From positions 12,964,879 to 13,028,878 of the forward strand of contig CM034242.1 of the NCBI GenBank assembly GCA_019916065.1: a stretch of 64,000 nt of DNA, in the 5' to 3' direction. Under the pieces are notes generated by a model. That model saw only the letters and a list, made by a program, of their open reading frames with translations. It was not told the origin of the DNA and ran no database searches. The stretch comes from Vitellaria paradoxa (taxonomy: Eukaryota > Streptophyta > Magnoliopsida > Ericales > Sapotaceae). Numbering within the stretch: the first letter of the stretch is position 1; the number at the start of each line of letters is the position of its first letter. The translations under genes and the position numbers were made by a program. This document shows positions 1 through 12,599 of the stretch, piece by piece.

Positions 1-1110
1 AAAGAAATTAATCTGTCCTTTGATAAATCTTTCTCCGAGTGGGATTGGATTCGTTTTTAATTTTGTTTCCTTATTCAATCTTAGTTGGTTAAGGTTTTGG
101 ACTTCAGAATTGGAAACCTTTTCCTATCTTTGTTTTGGAAAATTTGAGTTGCTAATCTATTAATTACTAAAACAAACAAATAAATTTTTATCATATTCCT
201 CGCTTTTAAAATTCTCATTTATTTCAAAACTTGTTTATTAAATTTGTTTATATTTTTTTTTCTAAAAAAATTGTTAAAAAAAAAATTTTTACTCTATTTT
301 TTTGTTACAAATATTTTGTTAATTTTAATTATTTGTCTATTTTTATTAGTTCATACCAAAATGAATTATTTTAATAAAATATTTTATTAAAGTACAATTA
401 TTTTTAATAAATTATATAATTTAATTAATTTAACTATCTAAATAACATGTAAAATATTTTATTAATTTATTTTTAATAAATAATTAAATTAATTTAATTT
501 AACTGATATGCAATATATTTTATTAATTTTATTTTATTAAATAATTAAATTAAATTAAATTAAATTGAAATATAATTTAATTAAGTTATTTTTCATAAAA
601 TATATTTTAATTAATTTAATTAATATCAAATATACTTTATTAATTAATTTTAATAAATATATTAATTAAATTATTATCGAATATAATTTATTGAATTGTT
701 TTTTAATAAATAATATAATAAAATTATAAGTTTATATATTTCATATTATTTTAGTTAATTAGATTAACTAAATTATATAAATCAATTTAATTTAATTTAA
801 TTTAATTTATTTAATTAATCTAATTAATTAAATTAATATAAAATATATTTTTTTAAAATCAATTAATTTTTTAAAAACACTAATAAAATTAAATATTTTA
901 ATAAAATAAAAAACTAATAATTTAAAATAAAATTACATTTCCAAATACAGTTTTAGTTCTCTTTTTAGAAAAACTAATAATAGAAAATAAAAAATAAAAA
1001 ATATAAATAGATAAATATAAAAATAAAAACGACAGTATTACCAAATAGACTCTAAATGCACTAACTATCAAAACAAATAAATAATTTTTTATCCTATTGA
1101 TCGCTTTGAT
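1..1110. repeat. Diverged direct repeat, copy 1 (AT-rich)
   Basis: The first ~240 bases and last ~150 bases of this stretch match 7078-7330 and 8200-8335 in the same order and orientation. Shared landmarks include GGTTTTGGACTTC, GAATTGGAAACCTTTTCCT and, at the far end, CAGTTTTAGTT and ATTACCAAA. Between them lies very AT-rich DNA made of TTAATTTAATT-type words that also resembles the second copy. The left end is cut by the window edge. No coding frame is evident. It could be an old transposon pair or a segmental duplication. Confidence 0.6.
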
Positions 1111-3460
1111 AGATCCCATTTACTTGAAGGTTTGTTTAATCCTCGTTTGCTTTCTATTTATATTTTTAAAATTTTTTAAACTATCAACAGAAAATTATTT
1201 GTTAGATTTATTTATATTTTTTGTTTCTAAAAAAATAAAAACTTAAGTAAAAAAATGTAAAAAAAAAAAAAGTATTTTCATTCTATTTTTTTTACAAACA
1301 TTTTATTGTTTTTGTTGCATCATATTAAAATAAATTATTTTATTAAATATTTTGTTAAACTAAAATTATTCTATAAAAATATCACTTAAACTATTTCATT
1401 TTTTTTATTTTGTCCTCAAATTATTAAACATATCAACTACATCCTCGAACTATTTAATTCCATTTTATTTGATCTGAACACTAACTCCATCTATTAAAAG
1501 TTAATGAAAAAATTATCATGTGCGAGTCACGTGAACCTTTTACCCTACACTAAGGCATAATGTTCAAACTATGTTTATTTATTTTTACGAAATGATAATT
1601 TATAAATTATTTTAATTATAGTATTTATCAAAATAATTTAATTACATAAAAATAAATATAGTAAATATAATTTAATTATATTATTATTAAATATGATTTA
1701 ATAAAAATATATTTTATATTAAATTAATTAACTAAATTAGTTATTAAATTATATTATTTAGTAAAAATAATTCAATAAATGTATTCCATGTTAAATCAAT
1801 TAATTAAATCAATAATTGATTAATTTAATTATTTATATTATTTATTAAAAATATTTTAATAAGATATATTCTGCATTAAATTAATCAATTAAATCAATTA
1901 TTGATTAATCAAATTAGTTAAATTATATTATTTATTACATAAAATAGTTTTATTCTAATAAAATATTTAAATAAAATAATTTATTTTGTTCATTTTTGTT
2001 GCATCATATTAAAATAAATTATTTTATTCAAATATTTTATTGAACTATAAATATTTTATGTAACAAATATTATAATTTAAATAATTTAATTAAATATTCA
2101 TTAATTAAATTAATTAAAATAATAATTATTATATTTTATTAAATTATTTTTAATAAATAATATAATTAAATTAATCAATGATTAATTTATTTATTTAATT
2201 TAATATGGAATATAATTTGTTAAATTACTTTTAATAAGTTGTATAATTAAATTAATCAATAATTGATTTAATTAATTAATTTAACATGGAGTATATCCTA
2301 TTAAATTATTTTAATAAATAATATAATTAACTTGGAATATAACTTATTAAATTATCTTTAATAAATAATACTATTAAATTAATTAAATTAATCAAATATT
2401 GATTTAATTAATTAATCTATCATGGAATATATCTTATTAAATTATTTTTAATAAATAATATAATTACATAATTTAATAATTGATTTGGTTAATTAATTTA
2501 ATTTAAATTATATTTTATTAAATTATATTTAGTAAATAATTTAAATATAAAATATATTTTAAAAAATTTTTGAGAAAAAAAAAAAACGCAGTAGCCTGAC
2601 CTAGATTTTATAGGGGTTTTGGGCACTACTTTAATTTTTTTTTTTTTTTTGGGTAAGTACTGCTTTAATTTAATTTTTTAAACAACTCTTATAAATCTTT
2701 AGATAATTTAATTTGTATAACATTGTCATGAAAATTCTTTTTGCTTTCTTTACTAAGCAAACTAGAACAAAAAAAAAAAAAAAAAAAGGAGAAAAAATCT
2801 ATTAACACAAATAAACAGACTGAAATTATATATTTCTTCATTATTTATTTATAACGGTAACTCTCTACAAATGTGTACTTTACAAACACAGAATCATTCA
2901 ATGTCAAAGTTAACATCGAATTAAATAACATCCCATTTGAAAACATTTTTAGTTTATAAATGAAATTTTATATTTCAAAAATATATTTTAATTTTAAACA
3001 TTAAATGGATTAAATGTAAAAAAATAAATTAAATTTAAACTTGCTAGTTAAAAAGAAAAAATGGAGTAAATATGAGATGTAATGGTAGTTTTGTCTGCTT
3101 CTTAGATAAATTAAAAAATTAATACTCATTAAATTTTATTGTTTTAGTATAAATTTTGAAATGGCAAAGAGATTTTAAATTTTAAGTGATGAAACGAAAT
3201 CAAATTTAACTCATAAAATTTTATTTTCATTCTATACGTAAGAATTATTAAAAATTCGCATCAAATGAAATTAAATCTTTTTCAATTTATCATTCTAAGG
3301 AAAAAAAAATATCTATCAAATCTATCGTTCTAATTAGGGATAGGAATGAACCGAATTTTTTTTTTTCAGCTGAATTTTTCTTCTAACTATTCAAACTCGA
3401 CTAAAAAAAAATTAGTTCGAATTCGATTCGCGACAAAACTGAGTTTGAATCAAATTTAAT
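1111..3460. other. AT-rich intergenic DNA, no gene
   Basis: This stretch is dominated by AAATTAATTAAAT-type words. A segment at about 1385-1560 (TTTTGTCCTCAAATTATT, then CATCCTCGAACTATTTAATT) resembles a terminal region of Mutator-like elements, but no partner was found. No ORF with coding character is seen on either strand. Confidence 0.6.
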
Positions 3461-4200
3461 GTGTCTTTCGTTTGCACCCCCTAACTCCAAGGAAAAATTA
3501 CCTATCTATAGCATGGGGGCAAAAACATTGAAATAAAATCGGGAAGTGGCAGAATCCCAGTACATCCCAATTTCATCTCCTCCCTTCAACCCCCTTCCCT
3601 TCGCAAAACTCTGCTTCCAAGTCTCGGCGAAAACAAAGCTTTGGCACGACCTCCGTTGCTTGAACCTCAATTTGTGTTTGGACGCTGTGTTGTAATCCCC
3701 AGACTCTCAGTCTGGCTCCGCCCTCGCTTTTCACCTGCCTTGCTCTCCGATCACTACCCCACGCTCCCATAATGTGCTCATCCGCAGGGGCAGAGTCAAG
3801 CTTGGCCCAGAGTGGACACGTGTCTACTCTAAAAAAAATTATAGTATTATTTTTTTATATTATCTTCCTTATTTAATTGAGTCTACTAAAAAAAATATTT
3901 AACTCAATACCAATTGTTCCTACTCAAAAAAAGAAAAAAAATTAACCCAATACTAATTGTGCCAACCCAATAAAAAAATAAATTTCAACTCAATAATATT
4001 AATGCAATTGTACCCATGAGGGAGTTTTTGTGACCGTAGAGAGCGATTAGCCGACCACAGCCCTCCTTTCACCCTTACACCTGAAGATACTGTGAATTTA
4101 TCACCGTCAGGAAGCCCCTAGAGTGTGACTCTCCCGACTCGAATCCCTATTCTTCAAGAATTAAAGTAAGGATTCAAGTGGGTACTCATGACCATTAAGT
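3461..4200. other. GC-richer island without recognised gene
   Basis: A GC-richer patch (about 3470-3800) stands out in the AT-rich background. It contains a 65-codon open frame on the minus strand (3573-3770) that matches no family I know. The segment GGGGCAGAGTCAAGC near 3786 resembles the ends of common plant repeats. I see no splice-consistent gene here. Confidence 0.4.
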
Positions 4201-4309
4201 GGAGAATGTGTATATATAGAAGGTTTACTATAGGTACGTTTGCATGTGTATGTATATATATCTATGTCTATACTACTATAAAAAATCTCAATGTTTGAAT
4301 TGTTTTTTT

Positions 4310-4950
4310 GATTAGTTTATTCTTTTTTTTTTTCAATTTAACCCAAATCTATCTCTTTATTATCTTCACTTTGTTGACTATTTTATTATATTATTTTTTT
4401 TTCAATTTAACCCAATTTTATTTCTCTATTATCATCATTTTACTATTTTACCATTCTTTCTATTTTTTTTCCAATTTAACGCAATTCTGTTCTTTCATTA
4501 TCTTCACTCTGTTGACTATTTTACTATTTTATACATTTTTATTAGTTTAACCCAATTCTATATCTCCATTATCATCATTTTACTATTTTACCATTTCTTT
4601 TCCAATTGATACTACTACTATAAAAAGTTTCAATGTTTAAAAGAATTTTTTCTTAACTACTTTACCTCAATTTTTTTTTTCTAATTTAACCCAAATTTAT
4701 CTCTTCATTATCTTCAATCTGTTAATTATTTTATTATTTTATCATTTTTTTGTTTAACCCAATTCTGTCTTTCCATTATCATCATTTTGTTATTTTACCC
4801 TTTCTTCTATTTTTTCCAATTTAACTTAACTTTGTCATTTTGTTATCTTCACTCTGTTGACTATTTTACTATTTTATCCTCTTTTTTCAGTTTAACCCAA
4901 TTCTGTCTCTCCATTACTATCATTTTACTATTTTAACCTCATTTTCCAAT
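4310..4950 (+). repeat. Minisatellite of ~60-bp T-rich units within ~340-bp higher-order units
   Basis: Short units recur with the core CAATTTAACCCAA then ATTATCTTCACTCTGTTGACT or ATTATCATCATTTTACT. The two alternate, giving a higher-order period of about 340 bp that coincides with the repeated Helitron-like start motifs at 4267, 4606 and 4950. The 80-residue open frame across it is a by-product of low-complexity sequence. Confidence 0.65.
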
Positions 4951-5500
4951 CTATACTACTATTATAAAAAAAGTTGAGTAATTATAAAACTTTTTTGGAC
5001 TATTTTACTCTCATCTTATTATACAAACTCAAATATATCTCTTTTCTTTAATCCTTTTTCATCTTTTATAACCTCCCATTTTTCATCATTATAACATTAA
5101 TAGATATTATTAAAAGCTAAATAATTATAAAATTATTTTTATTAGCCTTATTATTTCCTTCATTTTTAGAACTTTTAAATTTAAGTGGTATTTAATAATT
5201 GAAAATTTTATTTCCATTAATAATTAAAAGTTACTATATTATATAATTGTCGCACTCATTTCAAATTTAAATGGTATTTAGAAAATTTTATTTCCATTAA
5301 TAATTGAAAGCGACCATATTCCATAATTGTATTATCTTTTTCAATTTTTATCTTTTTGCCCTCCTTATATTTTACCCACAAGAAGAAAAAAAGAAAACCC
5401 ACATTGTTGATCTCTGTTTCTATCTCTCTCTTTCCTCTCTCTATATGTTTGTGTGTTTATACACTTTATTTAACTATTTGAATTTGTCTTTTATTTTTCA

Positions 5501-5720
5501 GATATGTGTTGATAATATACAAACATGGTCTAGTATCTCGAATTTTCAAAATTTATAAGATTTTATTTTTGCTTTTGTCTGTCGTTTGCTATATATGATT
5601 GATTTTTGTAAATATATTTTGATAATATACTATTTGTATGACACATGATCTAGCATCTCAAATTTTCAAAAATTTCAAGGTTTTGCTCTTGATTTTGTCT
5701 GCCTTTTGTTATGATTGGAT
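5501..5720 (+). repeat. Degenerate ~110-bp tandem duplication
   Basis: GATAATATAC at 5511 and again at 5621 is each followed by a similar series (GGTCTAGTATCTCGAATTTTC versus GATCTAGCATCTCAAATTTTC, then TTTTGTCTG). The period is 110 bp and the copies are clearly diverged. They lie inside the Helitron-like element. Confidence 0.6.
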
Positions 5721-7077
5721 GAATGGTTAATGTCTTAAGTTTCTAATGTGTTTTTGGAACTATTAAGATGGCATTTAGTTTATTTTTCTATTTTTTATTT
5801 TTTGTTTTTATTTTATGTGTTAAAAATTTCAAAACGAGGAAATAGAAAATGTTATGTTTTCCCTTATTTTGAGATTTTCTTTATTTTTTGCTAAAAACTC
5901 TCAAAATAATTTTTTGTCATTTTTCATTTTATGTGTAAACTCATTTTTTGTTTTCGAAAATAAAATTTGAAAATACAAGTAACTAAATGAGTTTTGAGTT
6001 AATTTCTTTATTTTTAAAAATACAAAATGAAAATGAGTTCAAAACAAAAAATAAAAAAAAATCAAATGACACATAATATTTTCGAAAATAGTTTTTCTTC
6101 CTATTTTAGTTTTTAGGCACCAAATGTTGTTCTTTTTTCTAAGATTTTTATGCACTCCTCTTATAATCCATGAATTATTATTATAGAAAAATTATGAAAC
6201 AAATTTTGAACTGTAAAGTCAAAGAAGAAAATTGAAAGAACAATGATTGTGGAACTGTAATGTAGGATGAAGAGTCTAAAAAAGACGGCTAAAGAAGCTG
6301 AAAGCCTGCAATTTATTTGGGCAATATGGGTAGGTTTCATGGATATTGTTGGTACTTTTGAGAATATTCAACCTTATATTATATTGTTGATACGTGGTAG
6401 CTTAGTAAAAATAAAGGAAAATAAATAAAAAATGTCATAAGGAATGAAAAAAAAGATATAAAATCTCCAATATACTCTTATTTGAATAAATTTAAAAATA
6501 TAATATAATAAAATAAAATAAATTAATTAATATATTAGTTTTTTAAATTTTTTTAATTTTATGCACTTTCCTTCTATTTTTTTTTCACAATTTAAATAAA
6601 AAAAAATTTAAATTCGTAACCCATTCTTTTTACCGTAGTAAATCATTGATCAAAACATAACTTAAGTGGATACAAGTTTAAGCTTTCAATTTTTGTTAAA
6701 AAAGCTTTTGAAAATATTAAAATTATTTTATAAAGAGAGAGAGAAAGGAGAGAGTGAGAAAAAAATTTACAAATAATGTGAAAACACTATTTGTTTTTTT
6801 GTTTATATTTTCTATTTAAGTTTTTATTTTTTTAAAATAAAAAATAAAAATAAATTTAACAAACATTTTTTGTTGTCAATTTTTAGAGATTTTTAAACTT
6901 AAACAAAAAAATAGTAAATATAAATTTTAGTAAACAGGACTTAAAGTTTTTAAAGTAAATTACACTGGTTAAAACTTTATATATATTTTTTATTTAAATA
7001 AAATTACATATTTAACTTTAATTATACATGCAATTCACGTGCACTAAACTAGTATACACACAAGTACAACGGGTTTC

Positions 7078-8335
7078 CTAAGGAAATTAATTTGTCCGTT
7101 AATAAATCTTCTCCCGGGTCGGATTAGATTCATATTTTGTTTTTTTAATTAAATCTGAGTTGGTGAAGGTTTTGGACTTCTGAATTGGAAACCTTTTCCT
7201 ATTTTAGTTAGGAAAATTTGCAGTCTTAAATGTACTAATTACCGAAACAAATAATTAATTTTTTATCACATTGGTTGTCTTAATGAGTCCTATTTACTCA
7301 AGGAATTGTACAGTCCCCGCTGGACAACGTTAACATTTTTTTTTTTCTGTTTTTATATTTATGTTTTTAAAATTTTATAAATTGATAACAGAAATATTTT
7401 TTAAATCTATTTATATTTTTTTTCAAAAAAATAAAAACATAAACAGAAAAATATAAACAAAAAAAATTTTTTTCAAGCTATTTTTTTTGTCAAAAATATT
7501 TTATCAATTTTAACATTTTGTCAATTTTTGTTGTATAATATTAAAATGAATTATTTTATTTAAATATTTTATTAAAATAAATTTATTTTTAATAATTAAT
7601 TTAATTAATATGAAATATAATACATTAAATTATTTTAATAAATAAGAAAATAAAATTAATTAATTACTTTAATTTAATAAATAATTTAATTTAATTTAAT
7701 TTAATAATTAATTTAATTAATATTAAAACTATTTTATTAAATTATTTTTAATAAATATCATAATTAAATTATTTAAATTATTATGAAAAATATTTTATTC
7801 AATTTTTTTAATAAATAATATAACTAAATCATAATTAATACATTTTGTATTTACTAAATTAAGTAATATAATAATTATATTTTATTCAATTATTTTTGTT
7901 AAATAATATAATTAAATTATAATTTAATATATTTTATATTATTGAATTAAGTGATTTTTAATAAATAATTTAACTAAACAAAATTAATTAGTTTAATTGA
8001 TTAATTTAATTTAATTAGTCTAATTAAATTAAATTAAATTAATATGAAATATATTTTATTAAATTCCATTACTTATTGAAAAGACTAATAAAATTAAATA
8101 TTTTATTAATGAAATATATTTTATTAAATTCCATTACTTATTGAAAAGACTAATAAAATTAAATATTTTATTAAAATAAAAAATTTATAATTGTAAACAA
8201 AAATGTATTTTTAAATGCAGTTTTAGTTTTTAGTTAAAAAAAATAACAATAGAAAACAAAAAAATAAAAAATATACATAAATAAGGATAAATAGAAAAAT
8301 GATAATGTTACCAAACGAGCTCTCAGTGTTCTTAA
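7078..8335. repeat. Diverged direct repeat, copy 2 (AT-rich)
   Basis: This is the second copy of the repeat seen at 1-1110. It starts just after the Helitron-like 3' end with GGAAATTAATTTGTCCG and carries GTTTTGGACTTC and GAATTGGAAACCTTTTCCT. It ends near GTTACCAAACGAGCTCT. The centre is AT-rich, with TTAATTTAATT words. Confidence 0.6.
8044..8173 (+). repeat. Perfect 65-bp tandem duplication
   Basis: Two head-to-tail copies run 8044-8108 and 8109-8173, each starting ATGAAATATATTTTATTAAA and ending AAATATTTTATTA. I see no difference between them. This suggests a recent slippage or unequal-exchange event, or an assembly duplication. Confidence 0.85.
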
Positions 8336-8510
8336 CTTAGATTGTTCCCAGGTGTTGTAAGCTTAAAATTATTATTATTTTTTTTTTCTAGCATTTCGTT
8401 TCTAAGACTTGCTTTCTATTTTAAGTTCTATAAAATACAATAAATTTCTATAAATATTTATAAAATTCTACTTTTTACGTATTGAGAAACTGTCATATAT
8501 ATCAATTTAT

Positions 8511-8534
8511 ATTATTATTATTATTATTATTATT
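8511..8534 (+). repeat. (ATT)n microsatellite
   Basis: Eight uninterrupted trinucleotide units, in intergenic DNA. Confidence 0.9.
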
Positions 8535-8739
8535 TTTTGGTACTCTAAATGGACACGCTGTGTTCCTTCATCTTCTTTTACGCGGCGTGCACTTTTATAA
8601 GCAATCAAACAAATACCCTCGTGCTTGTACGGCTCAATTAATCCTGACATTGAGTCCCACTCCGAGGTTTGTTTGGGAAGAAATAAAGCCAACTTTTTTT
8701 TTTTTTTTTACTCTTTTTACGTGTTTGAGAAGAAAAAAA

Positions 8740-11200
8740 TTTTAACTTTTTCTTATTTATTAAATATTTTTACCTTCTATAATTAAAAAAAATAAAATAT
8801 AAGAAGATAATTTTGATCATTCAAAAAAAATAAAAAATTCGAGTAATCAAAAGTTACTTTTTAAGTAGTGCTGCCAAAGTAAGCCTAAAAATTCGAAGTT
8901 CGCTGAGAGAATCTTTGGTGTCGAATTACGCGTTGCACGAGGCAACAAAGAGGGAAGAGGTGTTATGGAACTCATGGAACAAGTTTGATACTCCATTTTT
9001 CAGCGGAGACCCAAATCCCGCTATTTGGCGTGGATGGCCTAAATGCATATTAGACATGCATTCCTATAATGGATTCATTCATTCCATTAATAGTGCTTAC
9101 AGAAAATTTTAGAACATCTGTCATCTTTCTGTTCCTGTGTGAAGAGAAACAACTTGATACGGCTGGAGATGAATCCAAATCTTCAACAGAAGAAATGATC
9201 CTTATATGTTAGCTGTTACATCAAGAGTTTTATTCAAACTGCTATATTTTGTAGGCCGAAATCTATTTACTAGTATCCTGTATACAAAGTCCATCAAGTG
9301 TAACTTCGAAATCATGAATGAAAAAACGAGTCTTTACATGGTATTTATTGCTCAGCCAAACATGTCTTCCTCTTCTTACTTACCAAAAAAAAAAAAAATG
9401 TCTTCCTCTTCTTTATCTTCTATTGCCCAAATTGGTAACTGTCAAACTTACTCGAGACAACTGCCTGCCTCATATGGAAGGCTTATGTATAGTTGGTTTC
9501 TTAATTAAGAGGACAAATAAGTGTTTGGCTACATTGATAGCTTTATCGATCAACTTCCCACACAAATTGCTGAAATCTCTGCAGTTGGTGTTGCAGTTTC
9601 TCTGTACCAAGTCCTACTTATTCACAATGGTTAAAGCAAGATCACCTTATGATACTTACCAAAAAAAAAAAAAAAAAAAGATCACCTTATGATCAGCTTA
9701 TCTTAATTGAGCACCTTCTTGTCATCTCTCTCTCTCTCTCTCTCTCAACTTGAGTCAGCACTGGTTATAACACTTCTAGGAAAGTGTCGCTAGATTTGGA
9801 GTAGAGCCACTCTTCTGATCTTACTAGGGCTTGTATTGTGCATGCAGCTTCTTACTCAGTTGATCAATTTTCGTCCCTTGGCATGTTGTTACAACTAATT
9901 ATTATTTGCTTATCTGCATTTGATAATGTTGGGGAACATGCATGCCCCTTTTTTCTATACGGGAACATGATGTGTCCTCTTCTCATTATAATCATCAAGT
10001 CATATAACTTCTTACATCTACGGGGGAGAAGATATATAGAACCAATGGCCTTGAAATTTCATTTTGCTCTCATAGGCTTTCAATCCTTCAAGTCATCAAC
10101 CTTGTGCGTAGGATGAGATCAATCTTGCACGATTGCAAATCAAACGTTGCAATTCATTGAGATAAGATGGGCCTTCACAGATGTCTTCTAATATCAATAA
10201 TTGGTGCTGCCGAGCCATGGACGTTGTGTGCTTGAACATTATTCTTTTGGTGGATCCATTGAGCTACCAAACTAGAATCTAGCATTTGATCAAGAAACAT
10301 ATTCGAATACCAATTAAAATTTCTTAATAAGCAAGGATGGATCTATCAGCAATTAAAAACACAATTTCAAATGTGCAGATTCTATCACAAACACAATATT
10401 ATATGTAAAAAAATAAAAGAGATTGAACACATAGAATTTTACGTGAAAAAAACCTTGTGAGAAAAATTATGAGAGAACTAAAAATTTCCATTACAAGCAA
10501 AACATATCTCAATTACAAAATTTTATTAACAATCAGATTGATGCCTCGATTTTATTGTTGAACCCTTTGACTCATAAATAAGTAAAATAATCCAATTTGT
10601 TGACAAGGGAAAGCCTCCTCAATCTTCATAACGCACTAGAAGATTACATTCACCTTCATTGACGCACAATAAAGAGCGTACAAGCATTCGAATGTTTTCA
10701 AAAGATTATCTTGAAGAAGTTTGGTAGAATCAATTTATCTTGAATAGAAGAAAGAGATAAACTTATTTTTCAAGCACAATAAGTGTCTAAATATTGCTAT
10801 AATGTATTCCAAAACCCCAAGAGAAGATCCCTTTAAATAAGTATGAACAAATTCTATGCAAAAGAAAATTTTTGAAAAGTAGTTTTCTACTTCTAAAATA
10901 ACACATTTACCCATGAAATAAAGAATAAGAAAAAAATTACAAATATCTTCTAATGCAAATTAGATCCTTTAAACTTCATCACTATGATATGTTTTTACAA
11001 CTCTTCTCAAATTCCATCTCTTTCCAACCTTTCCTAACCTAGGTAACTTTTTTTAAATAACGTTTTACACTGTTTTTTTTCTGTTTTTTTTCTTTTTTTG
11101 TTTTTGTTTTTTCCGTTCAATCACGTTTTAAGGTTCAATTTAATCTTATTTATTTGTGTAATATATTACCTTTCTAAGTGTTGTTCAATACTTTACTTAT
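8740..11200. other. Intergenic DNA, no recognised gene; possible LTR remnant
   Basis: Several short open frames (8915-9112, 9206-9508, 9318-9692, 9838-10116) show no family motifs and no splice partners. Around 10420-10480 the text GAATTTTACGTGAAAAAAACC resembles part of a Copia-type LTR, but no second LTR, primer site or target duplication was found. A CT microsatellite lies at 9725-9746. Confidence 0.4.
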
Positions 11201-11202
11201 TG

Positions 11203-11206
<4 letters not shown>

Positions 11207-11233
<27 letters not shown>

Positions 11234-11234
11234 T
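11207..11234 (+). repeat. (TA)n microsatellite
   Basis: About 14 uninterrupted TA units, in intergenic DNA. Confidence 0.9.
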
Positions 11235-11421
11235 ATGTTTCCAATGCTGTTTTAAGATACGTATATTTTGTTTGTTTGTTTATTTTTTAATAGCAGTGTT
11301 TTTCATTGAAGTTTTCTTTTTTAAGTATTATTATTTATATTTTTGTATAGTATTTCTCAGTTTATTTATTTATTTGTTAGAATTATGTAGTCAAATAGGT
11401 ATTATATTATAATCATATTAT

Positions 11422-11589
11422 GGGCTCGTTTGGCATGCAATAATTTGCTGAAAATCTCTGAAAATCTCTATAAATCTCTGTTAACTTTATATCACATCAA
11501 CTTTTTTCTCTCACTGCACGCATTACGAACTCTTCCCAAACCACAATTTATCTCAATTTATCTCATTTTTTTTTACTCCAAACAAACCC
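11422..11589. mobile_element. Short MITE with GGGCTCGTTTGG end and TAT target duplication
   Basis: The element begins GGGCTCGTTTGGCATG and ends ACTCCAAACAAACCC, an imperfect terminal inverted repeat. TAT flanks it on both sides (11419-11421 and 11590-11592), giving a 3-bp duplication as made by PIF/Harbinger-type transposases. The internal run CACTGCACGCATTACGAACT is also found at about 59948-59967, so the two belong to one family. Confidence 0.65.
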
Positions 11590-12439
11590 TATGTCTTGTA
11601 GTGTAGTTTGTCAGTAAACCCAATTACTTTGTACTTCCAAATTAGAATTCCTTGGGATTACAACTTTAAGGCATTTAGTTTTAATTTATGTTTGTATTTA
11701 TTTTTAATCATTTCAAGATGGATATTTAGTCCTATTTGATACATTAAGAGTTTATTTATTGATAACATAGTGTATAGTAGTAAAATAATAAGACATTTTT
11801 TTTTTTATGTTTCTTCTCAACTCACAAATAAGAAAAAATAAAGTAATTATTTTTTTCTCCTAAACTCTCAAACAAATGAAAAAAAAAAATTATTATTATT
11901 TCTCTTCTTTTCTCTTCTCTCCTAATTTATGTTTTTTTTTTCTTTTCTATTATTATTGCTTTGCCACATTATGACGATTCTAATTGCATTAGTTTCTGCA
12001 TAAATACTGATTGAGAACATTCACGTGGAAAAGAACATTATATTCCTAAATTTTTCATTAATAAAAGGAATATATAATTAAAATGAATTAGGTTATTTAA
12101 GGTGTGCTCGTGTTTGATTTAGTAAATAATTTATTTGAGCTCAATTAAAAACATAAAAAAACTAAATTTGAATTAGTGTTTGAACTCGTTATATTATTAA
12201 ATTTAGTCATTCAAAATTTTACTTGATTAAATAATACTAAATAATTTATAGTATAAAATATTAATTTATTTGAGCTCGTTTCGAAATTAATTTGATTAAA
12301 AGTTTGTTTGAGTTTGTTTCAATTGTTAAATGAATCGAATTTAAACTAGCACTTTAAAATCTTCAAAGTTTAACTGGCCTAATTCAGTGTTTCTTTAACT
12401 CCACCGATCAATATTGGTGTGCCAAGAATTGAATATTTA

Positions 12440-12594
12440 GGGTGCGTTTGGAGTCCAAAAAAAATAAAAAAAAATCAATGAATGGGATTGATGTGATGTA
12501 AAAATGATAGGTAACAAAATGTAATTAGAGGGATTTGAAAATTTTTAAAATTTTTTGAAATTTTTTAATTTTTTTTATGACTCCAAACGAGCCC
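12440..12594. mobile_element. Tourist-like MITE, 155 bp, TTA target duplication
   Basis: The left end GGGTGCGTTTGGAGTC and the right end GACTCCAAACGAGCCC are inverted copies over 16 positions with two mismatches. TTA precedes (12437-12439) and follows (12595-12597). A 3-bp TTA duplication and a short AT-rich body are typical of PIF/Harbinger (Tourist) MITEs. No coding capacity. Confidence 0.8.
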
Positions 12595-12599
12595 TTAAG

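Larger units (their letters stand above)
4267..7052 (+). mobile_element. Helitron-like non-autonomous element with stacked 5' ends
   Basis: The 3' end carries the usual Helitron signature: a short imperfect hairpin (CATGCAATTCACGTG, 7027-7041), a 7-base gap and CTAG at 7049-7052 followed by a host T. The 5' end has the Helitron-type motif TCTATACTACTATTATAA at 4950, preceded by a host A as expected for insertion between A and T. Related start motifs occur at 4267 (TCTATACTACTATAAAAAA) and 4606 (TTGATACTACTACTATAAAA), so the 5' region is repeated about three times at a ~340-bp spacing. No Rep/helicase frame is present, so the element would be non-autonomous. Termini are recognised by pattern only. 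Confidence 0.6.

Noticed and set aside
3573..3770. 65-codon minus-strand frame in a GC-rich patch
   Set aside because: Arg/Gly/Val-rich with no recognisable motif or splice partner; composition alone explains the open frame.
4308..4550. 80-codon frame rich in Phe, Leu and Ile
   Set aside because: It is a translation of the T-rich minisatellite in the Helitron-like element.
4310..4950. CRISPR-like regular repeats
   Set aside because: Units are degenerate, without unique spacers of constant length, and the genome is plant nuclear.
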